From: Haloarchaeobius litoreus
GTDB lineage: Archaea; Halobacteriota; Halobacteria; Halobacteriales; Natrialbaceae
Length of the DNA: 64,000 nt
Direction of reading: 5' to 3'
NCBI RefSeq assembly: GCF_024495425.1
Contig: NZ_JANHJR010000004.1
Location: 310,001 to 374,000, forward strand
Shown: positions 41,309 through 49,602 of the stretch, piece after piece
Layout of the letters: every line of letters begins with the position of its first letter
Position numbering within the stretch: the stretch's first letter is position 1
Program-made: the position numbers and the translations under genes
Notes under the pieces: model-generated
The model's input: only the letters and a program-made list of their open reading frames with translations
Told to the model about the DNA's origin: nothing
Databases searched by the model: none

Positions 41309-41337
41309 TTAACCAACACACCGGTTGCGTTGGTTAA
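41309..41337. promoter_or_regulatory. Inverted repeat TTAACCAAC-N11-GTTGGTTAA
   Basis: Perfect 9-bp arms with an 11-bp spacer. It lies between two converging genes, where no promoter is expected. A sister repeat is at 37244-37268. Both continue as AA-G-GCA or AAAGCA after the second arm. Confidence 0.5.
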
Positions 41338-41435
41338 GGCATGCCACGCAGGCACTGCTGCGTCCACATCCTGCATCCCACCATCCCCCGCCTCGCGCTC
41401 CTCATCCGCTTTCCGACGCTCCTACCCGCTCGCTC

Positions 41436-42125
41436 CTACTTCGGCCCGACGAGCTCGTCCGCGACAGCAGCGAGTGACTCGACGTGGAGGTCCGGCGACG
41501 GCCCGAACGGTTCCCAGGGCCTTCCCTGGCGGTTGACCCACGCGGCCTGCATTCCGGCGTGAACGGCTCCGAAGACGTCGAACCAGCCGGCGGTCACGTG
41601 CAGGATCTCCTCGACCGGTGTCCCGGTCCGTTCGGCAGCGTGTCGGTACAGTGTGGCATCCGGTTTGAAGGTCGCCACCTCGTCGGCACTGATGCTGTCG
41701 ACCACCAGATCCCCGATGGCCGCGTGCTCGACCATCGACTGCAGCATCTCGGGGTCACCGTTCGAGAGCACGAACGTCGGGACGCCGGCGTCGTGCAGGC
41801 GCTCGATGCTCTCGACGACGTCCTCGAACACCTCGAGCTCGTGGTAGACCGCGAGAATCTCGTCCCGTTCGTCCGTGTCGAGATGCACCTCGTTCGCGAG
41901 GAGTGCGTACTCCAGTGCATCCCGAAGGATGTCGTAGAACCGGACGTAACCGTCGATCTGGTTCGCGACGAACGTGTACGCCAGCGACCGCGAGCGCCAC
42001 AGCCGGGAGACGGGCTCCGGGTCCGGAACCCGGTCGGCCAGTGCGTCAGTTGCCGCGGTCACGTCGACGAGGGTTCCGTAGGAGTCGAACGTGACCGTCG
42101 TCACGTCGGATGGGTCGAGCGACAT
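41436..42125 (-). CDS. Haloacid dehalogenase-type hydrolase (HAD)
   Basis: A 229-residue HAD-superfamily hydrolase of the type II haloacid dehalogenase group. Motif I is VTFDSYGTLVD with nucleophile Asp14, motif II is FVLSNGDPEML, motif III Lys is in TFKPDATLYRHA, and motif IV is HVTAGWFDVFGA. The WxxR-like segment LWRSRSLAYTF and the Asn/Gly pattern support the dehalogenase subtype. The ATG at 42125 follows a GCTATACG element by about 28 bp. Confidence 0.88.
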   Translation of the reverse strand: MSLDPSDVTTVTFDSYGTLVDVTAATDALADRVPDPEPVSRLWRSRSLAYTFVANQIDGYVRFYDILRDALEYALLANEVHLDTDERDEILAVYHELEVFEDVVESIERLHDAGVPTFVLSNGDPEMLQSMVEHAAIGDLVVDSISADEVATFKPDATLYRHAAERTGTPVEEILHVTAGWFDVFGAVHAGMQAAWVNRQGRPWEPFGPSPDLHVESLAAVADELVGPK

Positions 42126-42252
42126 ACGTGGCACACTCGTGGTAGAATCGTATAGCTGCCGGGGTGTCGTGCGGAGGGGCGACCAAACCGACGACGGCGG
42201 TTACCTCGACTACACTCGAACAGTTACAAGCCAGGGGGCCGAGGGTTCCGGT

Positions 42253-43683
42253 ATGACCGACCCGTTCGTGATTATCGGCGGCGACGCGGCAGGACTGAGC
42301 GCGGCCAGCAAACACCGGCGAGAGAACCCCGACCGGGAGGTGATCGTCTTCGAGAAGGGTCGCTGGGTCTCCTACGCCGCCTGCGGAATGCCGTACTACG
42401 TGAAGGGAGAGGTGGAGTCGCTGATGGACATGCTGTCGTTGACACCGGAGAAGGCGGCGGAACGGGGTATCGACCTCCGTCGAGAACACGAGGTCGTCGG
42501 CGTGGACACCGACGCGGGCAGCGTCACCGTCGAGGGTCCCGACGGACGGTTCGAACAACAGTACGGTGATCTACTGGTGGCGACCGGCGCGCGTGCCGTC
42601 TCCGAACCCATCGAAGGTGCCCGACTCGAAGGTGCGTTCACGATCCACAGCATGGACAGCGCGGCGGCAGTACGGGCCTTCCTCACCGACCCCGAGAGCC
42701 CCGAGTTCGCGGAGCCGGACGTTCCGTACGTGGACACGGACCTCGTGGAGCGATTCCTGGCGAGAGAGCCCCCGGAGACGGCTGCCATCGTGGGTGGCGG
42801 CTACGTGGGCGTGGAGATGGCGGAGGCGTTCGCCGCACACGACCTCGACGTCCACCTGTTCCAGCGGCCGGATCAGCTCCTGGAGCCGTTCGGGGAGGCT
42901 GTCGGCGACGAGGTCGCAGAGACGCTCCGAGAGGAGGGCGTGAACCTGCACCTCGGCGAGGAGGTCGAGCGGCTCGAATCCGACGGCGATGGGGCTGTTG
43001 GCACGGTCCGTTCGTCCGTCGGGACGGTCGACGCCGACCTGGTCGTCGTCGGTATCGGTGTCCGGCCGAACAGCGGGCTCGTAGCCAACACGCGAGTGGA
43101 ACTCGGGGTGTCCGGTGCCATCGCGACCAACCGGTACGGCGAGACGAGCGTCGAGGGGGTGTACGCCGCCGGTGACTGTGCGGAGATGCGCCACACCGTC
43201 ACGGGGAGTCCGGACTGGGTCCCACTGGGCCTGACGGCGAACCGGGCCGGGCGCGCGGTCGGCCAGACCGTCGCCGGCGACCCGACGCCGGTCGGTGCCA
43301 TCTCGGGCACGGCGGTCGTCAAAGCGTTCGAACTGGAGTGTGGCCGCACGGGGCTGGTCGACCACGAACGCGCTCGCGAGGCGGGGTTCGACCCGGTCTC
43401 GGAGACCGTGACCGCGGGCTCGCGGTCGGGCTACTACCCCGGGGCTGCGGAGACGACGGTCACACTGACTGCCGACCGCGGCACCGGCAAGCTCCTCGGC
43501 GGAACCATCGTGGGAACGGACCGGGCGGCGATCCGTATCGACACCGTCGCGACGGCACTGGAAAACGGGATGACCGTCGGTGAGCTGGAGCGAACGGACC
43601 TCGCGTACGCGCCACCGTTCAGCCCTGTCTGGGACCCCGTCCTCGTCGCGGCGAAGGTACTGAACGGCACGCTCGAGGACTGA
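42253..43683 (+). CDS. FAD-dependent CoA-disulfide reductase-like oxidoreductase
   Basis: A 476-residue pyridine-nucleotide disulfide oxidoreductase. It begins FVIIGGDAAGLSAASKHRR (FAD site), has the redox Cys44 in VSYAACGMPYYV, the NAD(P) motif AAIVGGGYVGVEMAEAF, the second FAD motif VEGVYAAGDCAEM, and a C-terminal dimerisation domain. The single active Cys in that position is the mark of CoA-disulfide reductases and NADH oxidases. A GTTACAAG element near 42221 is about 30 bp upstream of the ATG. Upstream in-frame codons overlap the promoter of the divergent HAD gene. Confidence 0.88.
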   Translation: MTDPFVIIGGDAAGLSAASKHRRENPDREVIVFEKGRWVSYAACGMPYYVKGEVESLMDMLSLTPEKAAERGIDLRREHEVVGVDTDAGSVTVEGPDGRFEQQYGDLLVATGARAVSEPIEGARLEGAFTIHSMDSAAAVRAFLTDPESPEFAEPDVPYVDTDLVERFLAREPPETAAIVGGGYVGVEMAEAFAAHDLDVHLFQRPDQLLEPFGEAVGDEVAETLREEGVNLHLGEEVERLESDGDGAVGTVRSSVGTVDADLVVVGIGVRPNSGLVANTRVELGVSGAIATNRYGETSVEGVYAAGDCAEMRHTVTGSPDWVPLGLTANRAGRAVGQTVAGDPTPVGAISGTAVVKAFELECGRTGLVDHERAREAGFDPVSETVTAGSRSGYYPGAAETTVTLTADRGTGKLLGGTIVGTDRAAIRIDTVATALENGMTVGELERTDLAYAPPFSPVWDPVLVAAKVLNGTLED

Positions 43684-43741
43684 GCTGAAGTGCCGGGACA
43701 GGAAGGACTGTATCCCTCTCGGGACGCCGTAGAGGCGGGCG

Positions 43742-44116
43742 TCACTCGGACGGTTCGGTCAGGTGTTCGAGCCCCCAGTCCCGCATCGAGACGATCACCG
43801 GCTCGAGTGACTCGCCGTGTTCGGTCAGCGAGTACTGGACGCGGAACGGTTTCTCGCTGACGATATCGCGGTCCACCAGCCCCTTCTCCTCGAGGTTCTC
43901 CAGGCTGTCGGAGAGCACCTTCGAGGAGATCCCGTCGACGTTGGTCTTGAGCTCGTTGAACCCGCTCGGTCCGTGCTCGAGGAGCCGGTGCACGATGACT
44001 GGATGCCACTTCCGTCCGATGAGCGAGGCGGTCGTGGTCACCGGACACCAATCCTCGCCGGCACACCAGACCTCGAGCTCGTCGACAGCATCGCCGTCCA
44101 CGGAGTTGTCGGTCAT
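43742..44116 (-). CDS. HxlR family transcriptional regulator
   Basis: A 124-residue winged-helix regulator. The family core is CPVTTTASLIGRKWHPVIVHRLLEHGPSGFNELKTNVDGISSKVLSDSLENLEEKGLVDRD, with the recognition helix in SSKVLSDSLENL, followed by the wing and SLTEHGESLEPV. Cys18 and Cys24 in WCAGEDWC could sense redox state, as in related haloarchaeal regulators. It may control the convergent flavoprotein or genes elsewhere. A CTATTAAG element lies about 33 bp upstream of the ATG. Confidence 0.9.
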   Translation of the reverse strand: MTDNSVDGDAVDELEVWCAGEDWCPVTTTASLIGRKWHPVIVHRLLEHGPSGFNELKTNVDGISSKVLSDSLENLEEKGLVDRDIVSEKPFRVQYSLTEHGESLEPVIVSMRDWGLEHLTEPSE

Positions 44117-44604
44117 ACGGGCCTCATCTCGGGGATCGGTCTTAATAGTGAGCTATCGAAAGTCCATTTCCGAGGGTAACCACCGTCGGAGCGGACGAAG
44201 ACCAGGCAACATCTTGTCCGTCTCCTCGAACGAGACGGAGGATTCGATGGTCCCGTCGATACCGTCGACGACCACCTTTCCACTAGTGCGGTGCCTCTGT
44301 CCCGCGATGCTCGACGGGCTCGGCGTTCGATTCCTGTCGCTGATCCTGGCGCGCCTCAGAAGTCCTGCCCTGGACACTTACCAGAGTACGGCTGCATTAC
44401 TCCACGAGAACAGTCGGTAGAACCGGATTAATCGGGTAATCCCGTCCTACAACACGAACGACCGTGTCCTACTGCAACTGGTCGGTAAGCGTTCGCAGCA
44501 CTCGGCAACTGGTCCCGAAAGAGACGCTACGTCGGGGATAGACGTGTGTTCCCGGTCCAGAGTGGTAACTACGCTTATGGGCGTAATCCCAAATTACTGG
44601 CTCG
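44117..44604. other. Intergenic region, no clear gene
   Basis: A short minus-strand ORF (44153-44377) is present but has a basic, non-haloarchaeal composition and no recognised domain, so it is not called. A perfect inverted repeat TACGC-N6-GCGTA at 44570-44585 lies just before the AAATTACTGG promoter element of the next gene. Confidence 0.5.
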
Positions 44605-45903
44605 ATGTCCGAAGAACCGCCCGACGATTCAACAGGTAACGACCTCTTACCCGGGGATTCGGGGCACGAGTCCCGGGTCCGCCGCCGGTCGTTCCTCACG
44701 GCTTTGGCCACGGCGAGTGCGGGACTCGTCGCGGGCTGTAGCGAGACAGGAGACTCCACTGGACCGACGTCTTCGCCGCCCGAGACGACCCACGGGTACG
44801 GGGGCGTTCCGACCACGGAGCGACCATCCTCGACGCGAACGACACCGACCCCGACGACGACCACCGGGCCGGGTGGCGACGGCACGACCGAACCGGGGAC
44901 CACGCCGCCCGAAACCACGACGCCGGGGGACGGGAGCACCGGTTCCGGCGGGTCGAACGGTGGCGGCGGTGGTGGCGGCTCCGGCGACGGTGACGCCACG
45001 GGGACGCCAGCGGTGCCGACTGTCGAGAACGGCGAAGCGGTCACGCGCCGACTCGGACGTGGCGAGACGGCCTGGGTCGCACTTGGCTCCACCGCACCGG
45101 CGTCCCTCGTGGCGTCCGCACGGCGCACGGATGGGACCGAGGCCTTCGCGGTGACGCTGTACGGTCCCGATGGCTCGCTTCTCGCCCACGAGTTCGTCGA
45201 CGGCGCGTCGACGACGCTCCGCGCACGCGCCGAACAGACCGGAGCACAGCACTGCCGGCTCTCGAACCTCGGCACGACCGAGATCGAGTGCGTGGTCGCC
45301 GTCGAGACCTCCAACCCCCGACCGCTCACGGGAGGCGAGAGCGACGAGAGCGGGGATGATGGCTCCTTCGAGGTGACGAGCCTCCAGACCGATGGCTCGG
45401 TCACGGAGACGGTGCCGCCCCGGGGAACGGGCTGGTACCGGGTCGACTTCGACGCGGACGTACTCGCGAGCATCACGGCGAACTCGTCGGCCGCGGACGG
45501 GAGTTTCGCGCTGTCGCTGTACGAGCCCGACGGCGGGCTGCTCGACCATCGCAGCACCGCGAACGGTGAACTGGCGGTCGAGGTGCCGACGACCGCCGCG
45601 GGCGGCCATCTCGTCCGGCTCTCGAACACGAGTACCGAGTCGCTCCCGGTTCGGGTCGCGGCGAGTTCCGAGCGACCGGACGACGGCGGGGAGCCCGAGC
45701 CGACGACCACGTCGGAACCGACCACGACGACCACCTCGGAACCGACCACGACGGCGGCACCGACGACGACCACGACCACTGCCGCCCCCACGACGACTGC
45801 AACGACCACCACGACCACCACGACCAGCGATGAGTCAGGCGACGACGGCGGACTCGCCCAGCTCGGCTACGGAATGGGCGGCTACGGTGGGGCGTCGAAC
45901 TGA
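44605..45903 (+). CDS. Tat lipoprotein with two repeated beta domains and Thr-rich linkers
   Basis: A 432-residue exported protein. The signal RRRSFLTALATASAGLVAGC combines a twin-arginine motif with a lipobox whose Cys would be lipidated. A Thr/Pro/Gly-rich linker follows to about residue 135. Then come two similar domains of about 95 residues (LGRGETAWVALGST and PPRGTGWYRVDFDA are equivalent; each ends with RLSN then VRVAA or CVVAV), resembling pre-peptidase C-terminal modules. A Thr-Pro tract and a GYGMGGYGG end close the protein. The Thr-rich parts could be O-glycosylated. A beta-helix gene follows 30 bp later. Confidence 0.78.
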   Translation: MSEEPPDDSTGNDLLPGDSGHESRVRRRSFLTALATASAGLVAGCSETGDSTGPTSSPPETTHGYGGVPTTERPSSTRTTPTPTTTTGPGGDGTTEPGTTPPETTTPGDGSTGSGGSNGGGGGGGSGDGDATGTPAVPTVENGEAVTRRLGRGETAWVALGSTAPASLVASARRTDGTEAFAVTLYGPDGSLLAHEFVDGASTTLRARAEQTGAQHCRLSNLGTTEIECVVAVETSNPRPLTGGESDESGDDGSFEVTSLQTDGSVTETVPPRGTGWYRVDFDADVLASITANSSAADGSFALSLYEPDGGLLDHRSTANGELAVEVPTTAAGGHLVRLSNTSTESLPVRVAASSERPDDGGEPEPTTTSEPTTTTTSEPTTTAAPTTTTTTAAPTTTATTTTTTTTSDESGDDGGLAQLGYGMGGYGGASN

Positions 45904-45933
45904 CAGACTAACCAAGACACACAGACACCTACG

Positions 45934-47442
45934 ATGACAGACTACCACGGCTACAACACCCCCTCGCAGGGGACGACGGACTGGCACGTACCGATCAACG
46001 AGAACTTCGACCGACTGGACACGGACGTCACCGTCTGGGACAGCGCCGGCAACCGAGGAGCCTACACTCCGAAGGACGGTGCGCACTTCGTCGCGGAGGA
46101 CACCGGCGCAGTGTACCGCGGTGACGGCAGCTCGTGGACCCAGATCGGCTCGATCGCGGAGAGCGACACCGGCGACGCACCGGGGTCCGCCTACTACAAC
46201 AAGGTGACCTCCTGGGGCGACCTCCAGGGAGCTATCGACGCGGCCCACGAAGCAGGCGGCGGCACCGTCCTGCTCGCTGCCGGCGAGTACGGCCCGCTCG
46301 GCGTCGACGACCAGATAACGATGAAAGGTAACGTTACCCTTCGCGGTGAAGGTCCAGGCGTCACGCACATCGTGTATGAGGGTGGGGACGACTCGCTCAT
46401 CGGCGACAGACAGGAGGCAGACTCGGACATGGTCCTCGGCGACCTCTCCGTCGCCGGCAACGGCGTCGCCGACGGCGCCATCCACTGGGGCTACGGCAAC
46501 GACGACGGCGTCTACAACGAGCGCAACTACATCGAGAACGTCCATGTCACCCAGTGCGCGAACGGCGGCGTCGGCTTCCGGCACGTCCACGACGGCGCGT
46601 TCCGCGACTGCGTCATCGAGGAGTGCGGCAAGGTGAGTATCAACGCCGCCGTCGAGTGTAAGGGGGTTATCATCTCCAACTGCGTCATCAACGACTGCCG
46701 GACCTGGCCCGACTCCACGGACGACTTCCTGCACGGCACCAGCGTCGAGCAGTCGAGCGAGTGCATCGTCGAGAACTGTGTCGTGAAGGGCGGTGGCGCC
46801 AACGGCGCGTCGCCGGCGTTCAACTTCAACACGGTCAACAACTCCACGCTGACCGGCAGCGTGGCCCACGACGTGAACTGGGGCGTCGAGAGCGTCCGCG
46901 ACGCCTACTCGAACACGTTCGTCGGCAACACGTTCACCGACATCAACGAGTACGGCATCTACGTCCAGCACTACACGGCCGACTCGGAGAACCCCGACCG
47001 CGAGGTCCTGTACAACCAGGTCATCGGGAACAACTTCCGGAACCTCGGTGGCCCGGCCTACGAGGGGGCCTACGGCTTCAGCTGCCAGTTCATGAACAAC
47101 ACCATCGTGAACTACGGTACCAACACCAACACCGACGCACAGCACGCCGTCTGTACGTACAATTCCCCGCTGCTGCACACCGAGGGGAAGGTCAGCGGGA
47201 ACATCATCCGGGGTGGCGCACAGGACGTGGCGGCTATCAACCTGGGCTCGCCCGAGACGGTGACACAACTCCACATCCAGGACAACTACTGCGACGACGA
47301 CATCGTGGCCGAGGTGAGCGGCGCATTCGCGACCGGGAACGACGTCGAGGGCAACCTCACGCTCTCCGGTGGCGATACCGCCGCGATGAACAACCGGGCC
47401 AGTGGGTCGGTGTCGGCGGATTCGGCCCAGGGCAACGTCTGA
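45934..47442 (+). CDS. Right-handed beta-helix protein without signal peptide
   Basis: A 502-residue parallel beta-helix protein. The first 75 residues (WHVPINENFDRLDTDVTVWDSAGNRG, then YTPKDGAHFVAEDTGAVYRGDGSSW) resemble head domains of tail-spike-like and pectate-lyase-like haloarchaeal proteins. Helical coils run from about 95 to 480 with Asn ladders (ENCVVKGGG, NTFVGNTF, IGNNFRNLGG). No Sec, Tat or lipoprotein signal is visible, which is odd for a polysaccharide-binding fold. It may be exported with the upstream lipoprotein or by another route. Confidence 0.8.
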   Translation: MTDYHGYNTPSQGTTDWHVPINENFDRLDTDVTVWDSAGNRGAYTPKDGAHFVAEDTGAVYRGDGSSWTQIGSIAESDTGDAPGSAYYNKVTSWGDLQGAIDAAHEAGGGTVLLAAGEYGPLGVDDQITMKGNVTLRGEGPGVTHIVYEGGDDSLIGDRQEADSDMVLGDLSVAGNGVADGAIHWGYGNDDGVYNERNYIENVHVTQCANGGVGFRHVHDGAFRDCVIEECGKVSINAAVECKGVIISNCVINDCRTWPDSTDDFLHGTSVEQSSECIVENCVVKGGGANGASPAFNFNTVNNSTLTGSVAHDVNWGVESVRDAYSNTFVGNTFTDINEYGIYVQHYTADSENPDREVLYNQVIGNNFRNLGGPAYEGAYGFSCQFMNNTIVNYGTNTNTDAQHAVCTYNSPLLHTEGKVSGNIIRGGAQDVAAINLGSPETVTQLHIQDNYCDDDIVAEVSGAFATGNDVEGNLTLSGGDTAAMNNRASGSVSADSAQGNV

Positions 47443-47740
47443 GACGGTCGGGTCGAACCTCGACCGGACAGGAATCCCGGACGGTCCACGGTCCGAGGAC
47501 TGCCGACGGGACGCTGCGTCGCCCGTGGTCACGACTCTCTCGTCCACGCGCGGCGCAGCTCGTTGGTAGTCTTCGGATCGTGGCGGCGTGTGCGCCACTC
47601 CCAGTGCACGTCGTCACCATGCGGTCCGTCTGCGACCCGGAGTCGGGTGAACGAGACGCCGGCGTCCGACGAAGAGTTCGCGGTCGAAGCGGCCTGTCCA
47701 CGTCGATGACGCCTGTCCCAGACGGTTGGTCGGCGACGAG

Positions 47741-48703
47741 TCAGTCGGTCGACGCCGGTGTTGTCGTCTCGGCGAGTCCGTTCACGAGGTTCTCGATACA
47801 GCGCTCGTTCGTCCGCTGGACCGCCTCGTGCGTGTTCTGTGCGTTGTGCGAGCCCAGGAGCACGTCGTCGAGTTCGGTCAGGGGGTCGTCCGATGGGAGC
47901 GGCTCACGCTCGAACACGTCCAGTGCGGCACCGGCGATGGTGCCGTCACGGACGGCGGCGACGAGCGCCGACTGGTCGACGATCTCGCCACGGGACGTGT
48001 TGACGAGGTAGCCGTCCGGACCGAGCCGCTGGAGCGCCGCGCGGTCCACCATCTGCTCCGTCTCCGAGTTCAGTGGACAGTTGATGCTGACGACGTCCGC
48101 GCGCTCGAACAGTTCGTCCCGGTCGACCCGCGAGATGCCGGTATCCGCGACGAGTTCGTCGTCGAAGGGGACCACGTCGTACCCGAGCACCTCCATCCGA
48201 TGGGCGGCGGCGCGTCGGGCCACAGCCGAGCCGATGTTCCCGACGCCGACGATGCCGAGTGTCGCGCCGCGGAGCGACGTCCCACGGGGACAGTACCACT
48301 CGCCTGCCCTGACCGCGTCGTCGACATCGTGGAGCCGACGGGTGAGCATGGTGGTGTACCCGAGCACCACGTCGGCGACATCGTCTGAGAGCGTGCCGGG
48401 CGTGTTGTACACCGCGATACCCTCGTCCGCCGCCGTCTCCTGGTCGATGTTGTCGGTGCCGACGCCCCACTTCGCGATGACCTGCAGCCGGTCGGCCGCT
48501 CGGAGCACCCGGCCGGTGAGTTCGTCGTCGCCGGCGAGGACGGCGTCGTACTCGTCGATGCACGCGAGCAGGTCGGCTTCGGAGAGCTGCTGGTCGACGT
48601 CCGGCACGTCGTACGCGATGCCGTGCGATGCGAGCGTCTCGTCGAACTCGTGGATGGTGTCCTGGATGAGCGGACAGGAGATGAGGGCCCGGTGTTGGGA
48701 CAT
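47741..48703 (-). CDS. D-2-hydroxyacid dehydrogenase
   Basis: A 320-residue NAD-dependent dehydrogenase of the phosphoglycerate dehydrogenase family. The nucleotide motif is LGIVGVGNIGSAVARRAAAH; catalytic residues are the Arg in LVNTSRGEIVD, the Glu in DVFEREPLPSDDP, and the His in LLGSHNAQNTHEAV. The His is within SHNAQ rather than the usual TPH. It may make or use a hydroxy- or keto-acid precursor for the CMP-activated sugar of the divergent gene; this is inference. The ATG at 48703 has a GCTATTTCAT element about 30 bp upstream. Confidence 0.85.
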   Translation of the reverse strand: MSQHRALISCPLIQDTIHEFDETLASHGIAYDVPDVDQQLSEADLLACIDEYDAVLAGDDELTGRVLRAADRLQVIAKWGVGTDNIDQETAADEGIAVYNTPGTLSDDVADVVLGYTTMLTRRLHDVDDAVRAGEWYCPRGTSLRGATLGIVGVGNIGSAVARRAAAHRMEVLGYDVVPFDDELVADTGISRVDRDELFERADVVSINCPLNSETEQMVDRAALQRLGPDGYLVNTSRGEIVDQSALVAAVRDGTIAGAALDVFEREPLPSDDPLTELDDVLLGSHNAQNTHEAVQRTNERCIENLVNGLAETTTPASTD

Positions 48704-48756
48704 GCGGTACACACCGGTAGTTCGAGAACCATGAAATAGCTTCGAGAGGGTTCTAG

Positions 48757-48802
48757 ACCGCTGTACGGCGGTAATACCTCCATATCCGGGTACGCCGGGT
48801 AT
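48757..48802. promoter_or_regulatory. Divergent promoter with palindrome and direct repeat
   Basis: The 130 bp between the hydroxyacid dehydrogenase and the CMP-transferase hold a 16-bp near-palindrome (48757-48772, ACCGC arms around GTAC), a direct repeat of CCGGGTA nine bases apart (48787-48801), and a plus-strand TATAACAAA element near 48799, about 34 bp before the ATG at 48834. Confidence 0.4.
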
Positions 48803-48833
48803 AACAAAGCCCGTGTCTCGGTACCAACGGCGC

Positions 48834-49595
48834 ATGCGTACCGTCGCCGTCATTCCTGCACGGATGGGCTCGACACGGTATCCCGGGAAGCCGCTCTGTG
48901 ACATCCACGGCCTCCCGATGATCGAACACGTCTACCGCCGGACCCGCATGAGCGACAGCCTCGACGCGACGTACATCGCGACCCCGAACGAGGAGATCAG
49001 GGAGGCTGCCGAGGAGTTCGGCGCCCCGGTCATCATGACGGGCGAGCACACCCGCTGCACCTCGCGGGTCGCCGAGGCTGCCCAGGGACTCGACGCGGAC
49101 GTCGTCGTCGTCATGCAGGGTGACGAGCCGCTCATCCGCCCGGAGATGGTCGACACCGCGGTCGAACCGATGCTGGACGACCCGGACATCGGCTGTGTCA
49201 ACCTCGCGAGCCGCATCCGCGACCGCGAGGTGTTCGAGGACGAGAACACGGTGAAGGTCGTGCTCGACGGGGACGACCGGGCGCTGTACTTCTCGCGCGA
49301 ACCCATCCCGAACCTCCACGACGTGGCCTTCGAGGATGCGAGGGTCTACGAGCAGGTGTGTGCGATGCCGTTCCGCACGGAGTTACTGCAGACGTTCGTC
49401 GAGCTCCCGGAGACGCCGCTCGAACGGGCCGAGTCCATCGACATGCTCCGACTGCTGGAGCACGGCTTCGACGTCGACGTCGTCGAGACGGACGTCGAGA
49501 CGCACGCGGTCGACACACCCGCAGACCACGAGCGGGTGAACGAGATGATGGCGGGCGACGACCTGTTCGCGGAGTACGCACCGCGCGAAGCCTGA
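48834..49595 (+). CDS. KdsB-like CMP-sugar synthetase
   Basis: A 253-residue cytidylyltransferase. The start VAVIPARMGSTRYPGKPLCDIHGLPMIEHVYRR is the KdsB-type nucleotide-binding motif, followed by VVVVMQGDEPLI with the metal-binding Asp and LYFSREPIPNLHD. These enzymes activate 3-deoxy-D-manno-octulosonate (Kdo) or related acids with CTP. The sequence is closer to KdsB than to sialic-acid synthetases. A Kdo pathway is not usual in archaea, so the acidic sugar here may be different. The flippase gene follows after 7 bp. Confidence 0.85.
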   Translation: MRTVAVIPARMGSTRYPGKPLCDIHGLPMIEHVYRRTRMSDSLDATYIATPNEEIREAAEEFGAPVIMTGEHTRCTSRVAEAAQGLDADVVVVMQGDEPLIRPEMVDTAVEPMLDDPDIGCVNLASRIRDREVFEDENTVKVVLDGDDRALYFSREPIPNLHDVAFEDARVYEQVCAMPFRTELLQTFVELPETPLERAESIDMLRLLEHGFDVDVVETDVETHAVDTPADHERVNEMMAGDDLFAEYAPREA

Positions 49596-49602
49596 CCACC
49601 GC

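Noticed and set aside
41341-41562. Small plus-strand ORF directly after the TTAACCAAC inverted repeat
   Set aside because: It overlaps the end of the HAD gene on the opposite strand, lacks acidic composition, and has no recognisable motif.
44153-44377. 74-codon minus-strand ORF between HxlR and the lipoprotein gene
   Set aside because: Basic composition, no domain, no promoter-like element at the right distance; probably chance.
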